Source of the DNA: Acidimicrobiaceae bacterium
GTDB taxonomy: Bacteria; Actinomycetota; Acidimicrobiia; Acidimicrobiales; Ilumatobacteraceae
NCBI GenBank assembly: GCA_003455715.1
Contig: DMQJ01000300.1
Location: 1 to 6,223, forward strand
DNA length: 6,223 bases
Reading direction: 5' to 3'
In this document: piece after piece, positions 6,173 through 6,223 of the stretch
Numbering within the stretch: the stretch's first letter is position 1
How the letters are laid out: each line of letters begins with the position of its first letter
Translations under genes and position numbers: made by a program
Notes under the pieces: generated by a model
Databases searched by the model: none
What the model saw: the letters and a program-made list of their open reading frames with translations, nothing else
What the model was told of the DNA's origin: nothing

Positions 6173-6223
6173 AAGGGCGTTCCTTCATCGAGGTTCAATC
6201 GTCGGCGAGGCGCTGCCGATCGA

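Noticed and set aside
6171..6186. GAAAGG...CCTTC hairpin just after galE as a terminator
   Set aside because: Five base pairs with a bulge and no T-tract; too weak to call.
6195..6223. End of a convergent minus-strand gene at the right edge
   Set aside because: The minus strand reads DRQRLADD then TGA at 6197-6195, which would make a plausible C-terminus 22 bp from galE. Eight codons are too few to separate it from chance.

Overview
The window is GC-rich throughout (about two-thirds G+C by eye). It uses GGAG-type ribosome binding sites and tightly overlapping ATGA gene junctions. It also encodes a secreted protein built of the 'PTRxLDTRxGxGG ... VxVxGxxGVP ... VxxDVxGYF' module, which is typical of actinobacterial surface proteins. 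Together these suggest an actinomycete-type bacterium, possibly Acidimicrobiia or a relative. That placement is inference, because no marker gene is present.

Layout, right to left on the minus strand: a secreted modular protein (5066 to 3135) starts at a GTG behind a strong ribosome binding site. After a 112-bp gap comes a compact three-gene unit: UDP-glucose 6-dehydrogenase (3022 to 1751), UDP-glucuronate decarboxylase/UDP-xylose synthase (1754 to 762), and a family 2 glycosyltransferase (765 to the left edge, truncated by the window). Both internal junctions are 4-bp ATGA overlaps. A 13-codon mini-ORF (3060 to 3019) also ends in an ATGA overlap on the dehydrogenase start. On the plus strand, galE (5186 to 6172) is divergent from the secreted-protein gene across a 119-bp intergenic region that carries a 9-bp direct repeat. 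The last 51 bp after galE hold nothing that can be called with confidence.

Functionally this is a nucleotide-sugar and surface-glycan locus. GalE interconverts UDP-glucose and UDP-galactose. The dehydrogenase oxidises UDP-glucose to UDP-glucuronate, and the decarboxylase turns that into UDP-xylose. The glycosyltransferase presumably uses an activated sugar to build a polysaccharide or glycoconjugate. The secreted protein is probably extracellular or wall-associated; its relation to the glycan is unknown.

No RNA genes, CRISPR arrays, insertion sequences or phage genes were seen. The most unusual points are the ATGA-coupled mini-ORF in front of ugd, the β-rich insertion that splits the glycosyltransferase, the unrecognised N-terminal region and degenerate third module of the secreted protein, and the repeat in the divergent promoter region.
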